The notes under the pieces were generated by a model. The model was not told where the DNA came from, searched no databases, and saw nothing but the letters and a program-made list of their open reading frames with translations. The translations under genes were made by a program, and so were the position numbers. This document shows, in pieces, positions 1-12,500 of a stretch of 64,000 bases of DNA. The DNA comes from Sycobia sp. Sy_11 (Eukaryota; Arthropoda; Insecta; Hymenoptera; Epichrysomallidae): assembly GCA_018907035.1 (NCBI GenBank), contig JACCIC010000123.1, positions 558,001 through 622,000 on the forward strand, read 5' to 3'. Each line of letters opens with the position of its first letter. The stretch's first letter is position 1.

Positions 1-800
1 TTGTACACCTCATACAAACATAGCAAAATTGTTACGAGGGAAGGAAGAGCGAAAACCTTCAAATTGTGGCAAATACGATGGGTGGTAGATGAACAAATGC
101 AGTGAACGAAAGGACTATTACCCCAAATCGAGCCATGTATGGAAAGAAAGCATGGGGAGCCCGAATTCATTCAACTATTGTAGCTTTACTCAAATCTCGT
201 CTTTACACGAGTATTTTCGTGAATATTTTTTCATAATAAAGACGATAACCTAGCCAGAATGAAAGTATTCCGGTTGAACTATGTAGGATGATAAACACCT
301 GTTTTTCATGTATAATTATTGTCTACTATCAGAGTTTGGGATAAAAATAGAAGCGCTTATGCCAAAAGACTTAAATAGACTTATTACCATGGATGTATAC
401 AGCTAGCGAACTATCACAAATGATATCACGTCTGTGCTGTAAAGCAAACGAACATATGGATATTTGGGAAATCAAACGAATGTATAAGAAAAATTTATAA
501 TTGTGAACGAATGAAATACTGATATATGAGGAATGATTGTGCAACGTATTGGCATGACGACGCAAGAACTGCTACCCAGGCTTAATTAATGTGCAGCTCA
601 GGGCTGGTATTGATGCAAGCAAGGAGAAATATAAGTGTTTAATTCATATGTATCCATATTTGTATCGAGCCACGTATTTCTTTAGTCGGTCGTTGAGTTT
701 TATTTCTCTAAATGCAATTATAGGAAATGCGAAACATGTATCGACAGACTCTGAAATATATTCTAATATACGGGGATGTATTAACTGGTATATGATAATT
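1..800 (+). mobile_element. old 3' relic of the R1-clade LINE also present at 41634-44616
   Basis: The first 170 bases align by eye, with many changes, to 42440-42600 of the LINE copy further right (for example gacgaagacc...gagacatggcagagacgg there versus gcgaaaacc...tgtggcaaatacgatgg here). Bases 535-760 match its 3' UTR (gaactgctacccaggct against gaactgccgcccaggct; cgacagactctg against cacagactccg). No open reading frame survives. The element continues beyond the left edge. The boundary near 800 is approximate. Confidence 0.6.
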
Positions 801-3800
801 AGGAATTAACTGGTAAATGATACTTAGGAATATTGATAAAGGAAAAGTCCAATTTTCACCGAGTTCGATCAAAGAATTTATTGAACATTTCGGCCTCCAT
901 CGCATCTTTATACAATGATACAAGTTTTTGTTTTATTTCCTCTCTTCAATTCTCCTTTTCACCTGAATACTGTGCTCGCTGCTGGTTTACTTTTTTAAAT
1001 ATACATTATGGAGAAAAAAGTAATTATCGCATTTTTTCTCAATTTAGCTTCACGCTCGACTACACATAGTAATTCTCCTCCATTACGTCTTCTTATTTAA
1101 CCAGAGCTTAAAATCACGAATATTCAGAGTTAGTTTTGCTGAGAATACAATTTTTTACGAACATAACGATAGCTTGTAGCTTCCTTTTAACTATACGTTT
1201 ATTTTCCTTTAATAAGGAAAAAACGCTCTTTTTCCTCTACGAAGCGCACACATATGTATAAAGTGCTATATACGAGAGACACAAGCTCTTCATAGAAAGA
1301 AGAAACAGTTATAGTTTTTACAGAAATATAAAATAACAGAATATTTTCACGCTTAGATTTCGACCTTAAATAGTACCATTAACGAAAACTTCCCAATATC
1401 GTTCAACGGTAAAAATATAAATTAGTGTATTTTAAATCGATTTTTTTATTTTACTTAAAATCGATTCGGAATCGTAAAAAACGTTAGCGATTTTAAAATT
1501 TAAAATAGAATAGAAGAATGGAAAAAATATATATATTCATCGCCTCCATATTAATGGTACTAATTACTGCTGAAATGAAAAGGTGTTCATTACGATCATT
1601 CGAATTTTCATATGCAGATATAGATTCAAATCATTCTCTCTACGTGCCTCACAAAGAAAACAATTTTATATTTATCTTTCATTTTTTCAATTACATCCCT
1701 CCGCATGTGAGTTCAAATTCCGAACATACATTATCATTGATCTTATAAAACATTACTAAATTGAAGAAATAAATTTTAAAATTGAAAAGTTTAATAATAT
1801 AATAAAATCAAACTAAAATTGATAGAAATGTTATTTACATTTTGATCTTATTATAATTTTTATATACAGAATATGCAATATTAGTTTGTAATTTAAATAT
1901 AAAAAAAATTATATGATAATTCTATAAATTATATAATTAATTTTATATTGCTCATATCTATTTTCTGAACTAAAATTATTTTAATTAAACCTTCACATTG
2001 ATAATTTCAAAAGAATTAGTTTCATTGTACCAAATTATGAAATAAACACATAACATTTGCATGACACTCGTGTTTGTTAATTCATTGAAATTTATTGTCT
2101 CTTATGTTAATTATAGAAATGGTATATTATGTTTTATAGATACATATGTTGCTTATCAACATTTTATTTTCAAATTATAAAACCAATTTTTAAAATATAT
2201 TATTTGTCAAATCAGATTCATTACGTAATCCTATTTTGGTGGCTGCTTTTCATTGTAGCCTCTTCGTCAAATTACGCTATTTATGAACAGCCCAAATAGC
2301 TTTTTTTATGTTATTTAACGTCGCTCTATTTAAGCTTCCAAATACAGGTGCTAATCAGCGACGGAGGTCTATGATGTGTTTAGAGTATCTAGAATGTTAT
2401 ATAGTATGTATTTGTTCGGAATTTTGAACCGCACTTCTCTATATCTGAAAAAACACATAATATATTTATTACTTTATTTGCAAGGAAAGAACAATTAAAC
2501 ACAAAAATTCTTTGTGGAGAGAATTAGGGCAAAGTTTGCTAGGAACGATTGTGGCACTTCTTTACCGTTTCATAACTTCCTTTTTCTTTATACAATATCC
2601 TTATCTCATGTATTCTGTAAAAGTAAAACGCGATTGCTCTGAAATTAATATACTCTGATTATTCTAGTTACAGATAAAGCATTGAAAAAAACACGTTGAG
2701 AATCTTCAAAACACGCTCAACTCCAGTACTCTTTCAAATACCGTTATACAATATAATATATAATATTTATTTGTTACTCTAGTTATCTAAATATATATAA
2801 TATATTTATATGTATTCGTATATCATTTTTCTTTATATACCCTTATATCGTAAATTCATGTGTAGAAATAATTCTGAATCTTTTACATTAACTTTATTGT
2901 ATATTTGTATGCTCGCAATCTGCTTTTACTTTTTATTATGTCCGACGGTTCATTTCATATGTTTTTCCTTCGGTATTTTACAACAATATAAACGCTACTT
3001 CACAGATCTTTTTCACAAGTTTTAACGCTTAATGAAATTGCGCGACGTTTTGGAAAATGTTCAAGCCGACTGATTCGTATATAAAATACGAAAAGTCATG
3101 AGTTGCTTGGATAAGTGCACGGTTACACATCGCATTTCACATCACAGGTAAAAATATCGAAAACAGTTTGTAACTATTGATTTCAGAAATATTTATACAG
3201 CGTTTATTCTGTAAATGAACGTTCATCGACAGTAATTCTCTTGAAATTTTAGTTCTACAAGAAAAGATTTTTTTGTTTTTTAATAGTACAATTCATTAAT
3301 CAATTCATTATTTAAACGATGCTGAATAATTATTTATATATAATTCAACACATGTACTCATAAAATATTAATGAAGTTAAAAAAATTATTAATTCATAAT
3401 AATGGTGACAATAATTGTTTTATAAATAATCTTTGAATTATAGTCTTTATAATTAAATATAATTAAATTTGTTTCTAAAAAATAGTTGAAATATAATCAA
3501 TCATAAACTACTCAAGACATAAAAAATATGTATTTTTTTCAAAATTTATATATTTTTATTGACGTTTATTCAAGAAAAATTAAATATTTTAATTTCTAAG
3601 TATAATTATAAAGATTAATACTTATATGCTTTTATTTATGAAAAAAGTAAGATTCATGTAAAGTATTTTTTTATGCTAATAAAATTTCCAAACTTCTATT
3701 TTTGATTATTTTTAATCTGAATAGAAAATTATTAATTATTACATTACTTTAACATTCGTTAAAAACTTGATTCTTTCTTTCCTGAAATTGATCAATTTCT

Positions 3801-4922
3801 CTTTGTTCATCGGCAGCATGTTTGTCATGTACTCAGAAAAATATTATCGAGAAATTTTTAGCTGTACAGAACCGTCAGACATTTATTTTCATACATGATA
3901 CATTTATCTGATATAAATGTATCATGTACAATTATGTAAAATCGTTTACAGCAACTGCACCTTAAATTCTCCCCTTCTTTTTAATCAATTTTTTCTCGCA
4001 CGATTCACTCTAAATTTTTTATTCATCTTAATACTTTTAACTTTTTTGATTAATGTCAACGAACTTTCCTTACGTATCTGCTTTGTCCTAAAATTTAAAA
4101 AAAATTTCTTTCTGGTTATAATACAATCTCTTCGCCTTCGATCGTGAAAATTTCATGAACTGTATGAAAAAAAACGAATAGAGGATATGCTTCTTTATTC
4201 TTTTTTTTTAATGTGCACTGTTCCCATCTTAACCCTTCACAGAAAAGTATGCCACTTTTCATGTTCCATTTCATCTTCTTTTATAAAGAAGATAAAATCG
4301 TTTAAAATGTCATTTTGTTTGAGAAGTACAAAACTTTACTTGCATAAAATGTTTATATTCATATTGTTGAAATAAAGAGAACACGTCGTATATGAATTTT
4401 TGTTTTCTTAGTATAAAAAAAGAAAATGGACTAAGAAACTACTTGGTCTTGATTATGGAAATATTTTAAAAAACTGCATTATATAGTTCAGGTGGGTTTA
4501 AAAAATTTAATATTTTGATTCATTTTTATCTTATAACATCTTTTACTTTAATTCAAATTTCCAATGATTTCATTCATTTTTTCAACTTTTTCACACAGAC
4601 TTTCGCACTTCGAAAATAATAACTTATCTGAATAAATCCAATATATTAACTATTAAATAATATAATAGTATAATAATATTATTAATTATAAGAAATATAT
4701 TAATTTAATATAATATAATTTCTAACAAAACACCCGTCACACAGATTTATCTATTGTAAATATTTAAAATCAACGACATCCTTGTAGCACTTGGAATTTC
4801 TATGGAATATAACTAGTATACAAAATACAATAATAATCGTATAATAGAAGTCGTTTGTAATAGTCGCATGTTCATATTTAAAATATTTTTTGTATTTCAA
4901 ATAATTATGCGCTTATCGTCGA

Positions 4923-4964
<42 letters not shown>

Positions 4965-6394
4965 CGTAATAATTACTCGTGCATCGGATCAAACAAAAAA
5001 ACTCATTTTTCTTACAATATTGAATCACCCTATTGCGTTGTGTTTCACAAACGCAGTTCAGTACTGCACAGTGAAATATTTATTTTTAAATGTTAGTTAG
5101 CAAAACATTTACAACCGCAATAATTCGTAAAGTTTACGCATTCTGTGCCTACATCTCAAAGATTTCAGAGGTCCTTAGAAGAGAGAACCATTTTTTCACT
5201 ATAAAAAATGGCTTTTTATTTAAAGCATGCAAAATAAAAATATGTCTGTCATTTGGTATCAAATTAGGATTATATTTAAAAATTTTAATTGTATACTTTT
5301 CGCTAAATATTTATATAATAGAAAGTAGTGGTCACTGTTTAAGTGTTATTTTAATACAGTTAACATTCATTAATACAAAAACAAAAAATTATTAAAAATA
5401 GAATTTACTTATTTAAAAGATAGTCGAAAAGCATATATATTTTGAAATCTGCAATGATTTTTGTGCTTGTTGATCAATAAATACATAGTATTTATATTTA
5501 AAGTGATCAGAATATATTTTTGTAGTTAGGCCTTTCATTAGCAATAACAAATTGTTATTGTTAATAATGCACCTAATAAAATACCATATTAAAATCTATG
5601 CAAGATGGAAATATACTAAATAGTTTCAATTTTTAATAATTTATTAATCCTGATTTTAAAATATAATTTGACGGAAAATATAAAAATCAAATAAAGTCTA
5701 TAAAAAAGAAAACAATATATAAATAAACACGAATATTAAAAATTAAACTTTTGGCTTATTTTATATGTTTCTCTCTTCTTTAAAAATAATAAATTGAGTA
5801 TAAAAAAGCATTTGAAAAAAAAACAAAAAAAAAGATAAAAAATATGATAATCGTTAGTACGTAATGGGATATTGAAAAATGCATTTTTTACGCAGCAAAT
5901 GCTAATTTTCCTGTAATATCTCTGAATGTGTTTATAATAAGATATTCATTTTTACTAAAATGGTCAATGCCCCTGGCTTTTTAATCTCTGTCGCAAGTTG
6001 TGTTACCTACACTAAATTGCTAGTTGAAAAATATTTCCCTTCTTCTCGCTCGATTTCCCGTTCATCTCTTAATGTGTGTAAAGACTATCTCGCAAAAAAT
6101 ATCGTTATTTTCTTATCTCGATTTTTCGTTTTTTTTTTTATTTATAAAATTGTCAAATCCTCGGAAAACACACGCTTTTATTCTTGCCCATATTTAATTC
6201 AACCACATGCTCGATTTTGCACCGATGCAGATATAATGTGCTATTTTCTCTGCTTTATTCACTTCTTTACGGTTACTACACGCAGACACAAACATACTTC
6301 TGCTGCTACGATTTTTGTTTTCAACCCTGAGCAGCTCTTGGGTTTTTAATATTTTTTTATTTGTTTTTTAGTTTTTGCCTTAAAGCCAGTCGAG
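801..6394. other. AT-rich stretch downstream of the wge-like gene
   Basis: No coding exon or mobile element was recognised. It contains an (AT)n tract at 4923-4962 and several poly-T/poly-A stretches. Open frames here are short and AT-driven, for example the plus-strand frame at 5960-6349, which lies opposite the likely 3' UTR of the wge-like gene. The part nearest 6394 probably includes that 3' UTR. Confidence 0.4.
4923..4962. repeat. (AT)n microsatellite
   Basis: About 20 uninterrupted AT units. Confidence 0.9.
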
Positions 6395-6581
6395 TCATCC
6401 GGGATTTTTGACGAGTTTTTTGCCACGATAATCGTAGACACGTCGACAGAATAAGACCATGTCTTGGGGTACGGGAATAGGGGGCTGCCGCGCTTCGCGA
6501 GGATACAACTGATCACCCGGAGGCACTATGAGTCCTGGGCAGTCAAGGCCCTCATCCATTCTTCGGATATGCTTGCGATAT
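6395..6581 (-). CDS. wge: wge-like exon J (C-terminal tail and stop)
   Basis: Acceptor atttttag|ATATCG; the codon split with exon I restores Arg ([15 protein letters not shown]). The exon ends in TGA at 6395-6397. The tail contains [20 protein letters not shown] and VKNPG, matching the conserved end of BAHD1 proteins (FLCRHVYDxR-KNP). Its presence shows that the gene terminates here. Confidence 0.9.
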
Positions 6582-9500
6582 CTAAAAATAATAACACTCA
6601 TTATTAAATAGTCTAAGCAGAGTCCATCTGAAAAAAATAGCAAAACTTATTAATGAGCCATAAAATAATGAAAATATATACTTTTTGGAATCATATAATT
6701 ATCAATACTACGTCATATTGAAAATTTTAACAAGGTATTTTGATATTTTATAAGGAAAGAACAAATAAAACTGTTGAACACATTTTATTTAAATCTTTTT
6801 ATAATTTGGAAAGCATCTTTAAAGAGTACGAATTAATGACAATCATTTACAAAACTTTCTTCAATATATTGAGGTGAACATACTTGTATAAAGTAGATAT
6901 TTAATTATAGTTATAAGCCATTAAAGCCATTAAAACACTGTTTACAAATAAAGATTTCTATTTAGATTTTAAATTTAGGTTGTCTCCCAGAATTCAGCTT
7001 ACCGACAATATTCATTAAAGGTGAGAATATAACACTTGTCTTCGATGCAAGCCACACTATTGGCATCCCGATGTCGGGAGGCAAATACCTCATCCTCAGT
7101 GTCATACTCAGTCCGACCCTGTTCCGTGTGCTCCGGTCGGTAGTACCACAATAGCGAGAACATCATTTCTCCTAATTAATTTAAAAATAATAACGACTAA
7201 GAATTTGTTATTCATACATAAAAATTAGTTGTGTATATTTATTGTTACGTTAAAACAAGCAAGTTTTTAAGGAACAAGAATTCAATTATAGTAACATAAA
7301 AATTATTAAATATTATATAATGAACAAAAGGTAGAAAGTTCCAATGTATAATAATATAATGAAATATATGATAAATTTATTGACAATTTTTAAGATTTTT
7401 AAAAATGTTATTCTCAATTAAGTTACATTAGTTAATAATAATTATCCTATTATTAAAAAACTTATTATTTAAATTCTGTAACTTAATACAAATTTAATCG
7501 AAAGCTTCAAGAACAGAATGCCATACTAAAAGCTATTACTCAAAATTGCCAAAAATTAAATTACTCTGCAGTAAACAAAAGTAAATATCGTACCATCCTC
7601 TGGATTTTCCCAAAGAGCGGCGATTTTAGCTACAAAAGGTAGATCGGCCTTTCTAGGACCACTTTTCAGCAACACGCAGTCTAGCGGTCGAAGAATATCT
7701 CCGCTCTCGTGCCTCATGCTGACATAACACCGGCGAATAGCTGACTCCTCGTTCTAAAACAGTAACAATTACTTTTATCTTTCCACTTGCGCAAGATCAT
7801 AAAAATAAATACGTCATTTCAATACATACATAATACAATACAATTAAATTTAAATAAGAATGTTGATTAGAGTCTTTCGTAACTAAAAATAATTTTATTA
7901 ATGCGAAAAAATGTTAACATAAAACCAGATTATAATAGCTAACTTAGTAAACTTGGTTACATATAGAAAACAACCTCAATTTTTTCATGTTTACATGTAA
8001 ATGTAATTGTAAAGTTTAAAGTATTATTTAAATATTTATTAAAGTAAAAAGGTAGACTCTCTTTAGCCTTCGATATATATTTATTAGCCTGCTTAAAACA
8101 CACAGCACACTATGTATGAATAAATAATATTATTATTTTACACACGAATAACTATTATATGCATATCAAAATTAGACAAACCTTCAAATTTAGAAGTTGT
8201 GAATTTGTCAAATGTTTTGCAATCTCTATAATTTTTTTATAATAATAAATTAAACTTCGAAATCGAAAAAGTTTCGCGTAATACCATACGATATACGTAC
8301 GCTTTGATATTTAATTCGATGTTTCTATTGTAGCTAAAGGTATTTTAATTATGTTTTATTAACGTACAGTCTCTTTAGAATTTCCGAACTCACCGTTAAG
8401 TAAACTTTGGCTTCGAACGCGTCTCCCTCCCAGGTCCATCCATTGCTCCACTTTGGCTTAAAGAAAATCCTTCGGGGCATGGTCAGGCACTTATCAGTCG
8501 ACTCCTTGTTCAGCTCTTGTTCAACTTTGCAAAGACTCTCCCTTCTGACGGTTACTTTCTTTACATACTTGCCCTTCTTCTTGCCCTTTCTCATCTCAGG
8601 CATCGCAGTCTCCTGTAGTTTTCCTTTCTTCGAGCTCTCCTTCAACTTTCCTACCTTCGAGTCCTTCGCGTTGGTAGGAACAGTAACTGGAGCGCCAATC
8701 AATTTTATATCCTTCATGTCTTGGGATTCATTCATATCTTTTACATCTTTGGATTCTATCATGTCCTGGCTTTTGTTTTTAATGTTCTTTACCTCGATAA
8801 TTTTGTGATTCTTTGTTTCTAGAGTTTTACCAATGCTCTTTGTTTCTGTCGTTTGGTTAATGCTCTTTAGTTCCACAATCTTATTATTCTTTATTTCAGG
8901 CAGCTTGTTGATGTTCTTAACTTCAACTGTTTTGTGATCATTTCTGGATTCAGATGATTTGTTGTTCTTTACTTCACTAATTTTCTTGAAATGTTTTGCT
9001 TCCAGTATCTTGTTTTTTATCTCTAGGATTTTTTTATTCTTCACTTCTGTTAGCTTGTTGTTTTTCGCATCAATAATCTTGTTTTTCAAATGTGAAAGCT
9101 TATTATTATTAATGTTCTTCGTCTGAAGAACTTTAGACTTTACCTCAAGAAATTTGGCCTTCACTTTTTTCGTTTTGGCATTTTTTACCTTAAGCTTGGA
9201 CTTAAGCTTAGCATCTAACTTGTTAATCTTTTGGTGACTGTTCTTAATTTCGTTCCTAATCAGTCCAACTTTCTCAGTCACGACAGCCTTGACAAGATGG
9301 AGCTTTTTGGAGGCCCTCTTAAGCGTTAATAAAAGGTTCTGACCATTTTTTTTCTTTTTCTTCTTTTTTCCCACTTTATTCGTTACATTACTCCTGGCTT
9401 TTTTTGTTCTTGTCGCCGATTTCTGAGCCATCTGTAGACTCTGTTGAATTACAATGTCTATCGTTTCCATTATCGAGTTTTCACTGGCTAATGTTTTCGC

Positions 9501-12500
9501 CGGCGTACTTTTTAACTTTTTTGGTTGCATTTCAGATAAAGTAATCGAATCAGATTTGCGTTTTTGACTTTGGGATTCTTTTCTGATTGGCTTTTTCTTA
9601 GATAAGTTGTATACATCTTTCCAAGTTTCGTTCTGCAATTATTATATTAAGAGACTTCAACAATTTTATACAACCATTTTAATATTTTTAAGTAGAATAA
9701 AAACTTGGTAAGGAAACAACGATTAATTATATAATCTCCAATTAAATAGCAACAATACTATAAAATAATACATAATATTCGGTAATAAAAAGAAAAAGAT
9801 AGTATCTGTTATATAGACTGGTTATAAATATATAATATGGTATCAAGTGAAAATAATTTTGTAATATTAGGTACTTGTGAAATTTAAGTATAGCTTATGA
9901 AGTGAAAATTTGAGATATGAACAATTTTTTTTTAAATTTGCTTTAAATTAATACACTTAATTAATAATTTTCTAAATGATTTAAGCTTACAGTTGTAAAA
10001 ATTGTGAGTGAGGTGTATTTTAATTAATAGAAACCATAATTACTATAAAATGTGAAAAAAAAGATATAGATAAATACATTTATGTTGAAACTGGCAACTT
10101 CAAATGAGATCTGAATATGACCTTGATGTTCCTAAGAAACTATGCACCCGTAGTATAATCATATAAAACTTTATCGTATTAAATGAAAAAAAAACATTGT
10201 CTCAAGTCATGTTTTCTGACTTACTAAGTTTTAAATAGTATCAGAATAAAAGAAACATTACTTACTTCATCAACGACCTCGCCGGCGGAATTATCCGTGT
10301 CCTTGAGCCTCTCGCTCTGTGTTAGGTTCGTGGTCTGCTGCTGCTGAACCGTCGACGCGCAATCCTGGGGCGAGCCGACAGAAAGCGTTCGTTTATTGAC
10401 CTTCTTTAGCTTGGTGACGTCCGATAAGCTGTCCAATGACAACTTCCTCTTGGCCACTTTTTGAGATTTGCTCTGCTGAAACAGCTGCTGCGCCGCTTGC
10501 TGCAGCTCCAGCTGAATTCCTTCGACCGTTTGAGCCGCCTTGTCTGTCGACTCTATCTTACCCGCCTCGGTATCGTCGCCTGCCCGTTCAGCCTCGTCCT
10601 CGGTAACCGACTCCGGTACCGTGGGCTCGTAATCTGGTTTTTTCCACCTTACCGAAACGGCCTAATTTCATAAAACGCGGCTTTAGATCATGAAAATTTA
10701 GATAGATGATACAGAGTATTTATCGGTATTTATGCATCAAACGGCGTTTACAGAACTGATTTCTGTATTCCTTATTTTAAATAGCCAATACACTGTGATA
10801 CGAAAAACTTTTATGTCATAAAAAGAAGTAACCAAATAATATGAAAAATTATTTTCTTAACTAAAGTTTGTAAGTCTTCTAAAATTAGTATTTTCCTGGC
10901 GACAAATAAACAAGTTATTAACTTTTCAGGATATATAAATTTAAAAATAAAAATAAGTATTACATCTTTTGCTAATATTATATACAAGGCTGTAATATAA
11001 TTTTATATTATAAAGAACGTGGTGAAGACGTAATATATGGAAATTTATCCAAAGATTGGCATTCATACTTTGTACTATTCGGTAAGGCGAATATTCTCTA
11101 TCGACTTTGATGTATATTTCACAAAGGAAGTATATCTATAATGAGTTTTCGATTGATTTTCTTTTGCCTGTGTAAAATAATACTATTTAACTACAGAGCA
11201 CGTAATAGATGAAATGATTAATTTGAAATCTGCATTTTTGATCTAACCATTTTTAATTTTCTTCAACTGGTTGATGAATAGTTTCATTTTGCAAATATCA
11301 TTAGAAAGAAGAGTTTAATAATTTTCAGATTATTTTTACATAGATTGGCATTGATTAGAACAATTTCATTTTCAAGTTTTTGTAATCCATGTATAATGCG
11401 GTAGATTGTTTAGAATATTGTCGTCGCTGTAATACGATTTATAAAATCTCAAAAAACTTGTATAATTAAGTATGAGAAGTATAAGGGATATTGCAAATGT
11501 TTTTTCATTGTAATATGATTAAAAAATCATGGAAATATTTCTGCAGTACTACTTTTATAAAATTCTCTCTAAAAGAAACTAAGTTAAATATAATCTTATT
11601 CAGTAACTTGACCTGATTGAATTTGTCAACAAATAAATATATATTTACTAATAAGAAAGTTTTAAATCTTATAGTATAGAGATCGTGTAAAATTTCTCCA
11701 AAACTTGAAGTGATTTTTGTCACTCTTTCTATTGTCAATCAGATCTATCATCGGCCACATGGTGGCAACCTGCAAATATCATCACAAAATAACTGTCCAC
11801 AATTATTAACAGTATGCACTTATTTAAATTGTTAGATCTAACTTTCAGATTAACATTCTTGAAGGTGTGCTTGCAGTCGATATATGTATTTTTGTCCTAT
11901 AAAGGATAATATAAGAGATACGGACATAATTTACATGAGTACGTGATTTATCTGAGACAAATAATGTATTCTTTCCAACTGATACACAGTCATGGAATAA
12001 GTAAATTTTTCCATAATCTTTTATTTATAGATTTAACTTATTCATAAAGTGTGTAGATAAATAAATAATGTAATTATTTTTATACATGAAGAAATCGGAA
12101 CTGCTCAGATAAATGAACGTGAGCTTTAAATATAAGTAGATATTATCAAATTCGATTTTAACCAGTTGGGTGGTACGAGTTGATACTTAAAAGGTGTAAA
12201 AAACGGAATTACTTTCAATTAGTGTAACCTCGCCAATCTCCTGTATATAATGATATAACAATCTCGGATGTTTGAAAGTTCTATCTACCGTAGTGTTAAA
12301 TACCGTGTATCAAGAATCGATGCAATGCACATAAGCTCGCCCGAATTATCACTCACCAGTGCGTCGAGCTCCTCCTTCACCTCCGTGTCCGTTTCGTGCT
12401 TTCCATTCCTGACGTCATCCTCCAAAATCCCTGAGTCTTTGTCGATCTCCATTCCAGTGAGCTGGCCAGTCTCCTTGAGGCATTGCTCGCACTTGAGCAG

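Noticed and set aside
5960..6349. 129-codon plus-strand open frame
   Set aside because: It lies opposite the probable 3' UTR of the wge-like gene, is hydrophobic because of T-rich codons, and resembles no family.
8407..8808. 133-codon plus-strand open frame
   Set aside because: It is the antisense shadow of exon G of the wge-like gene.
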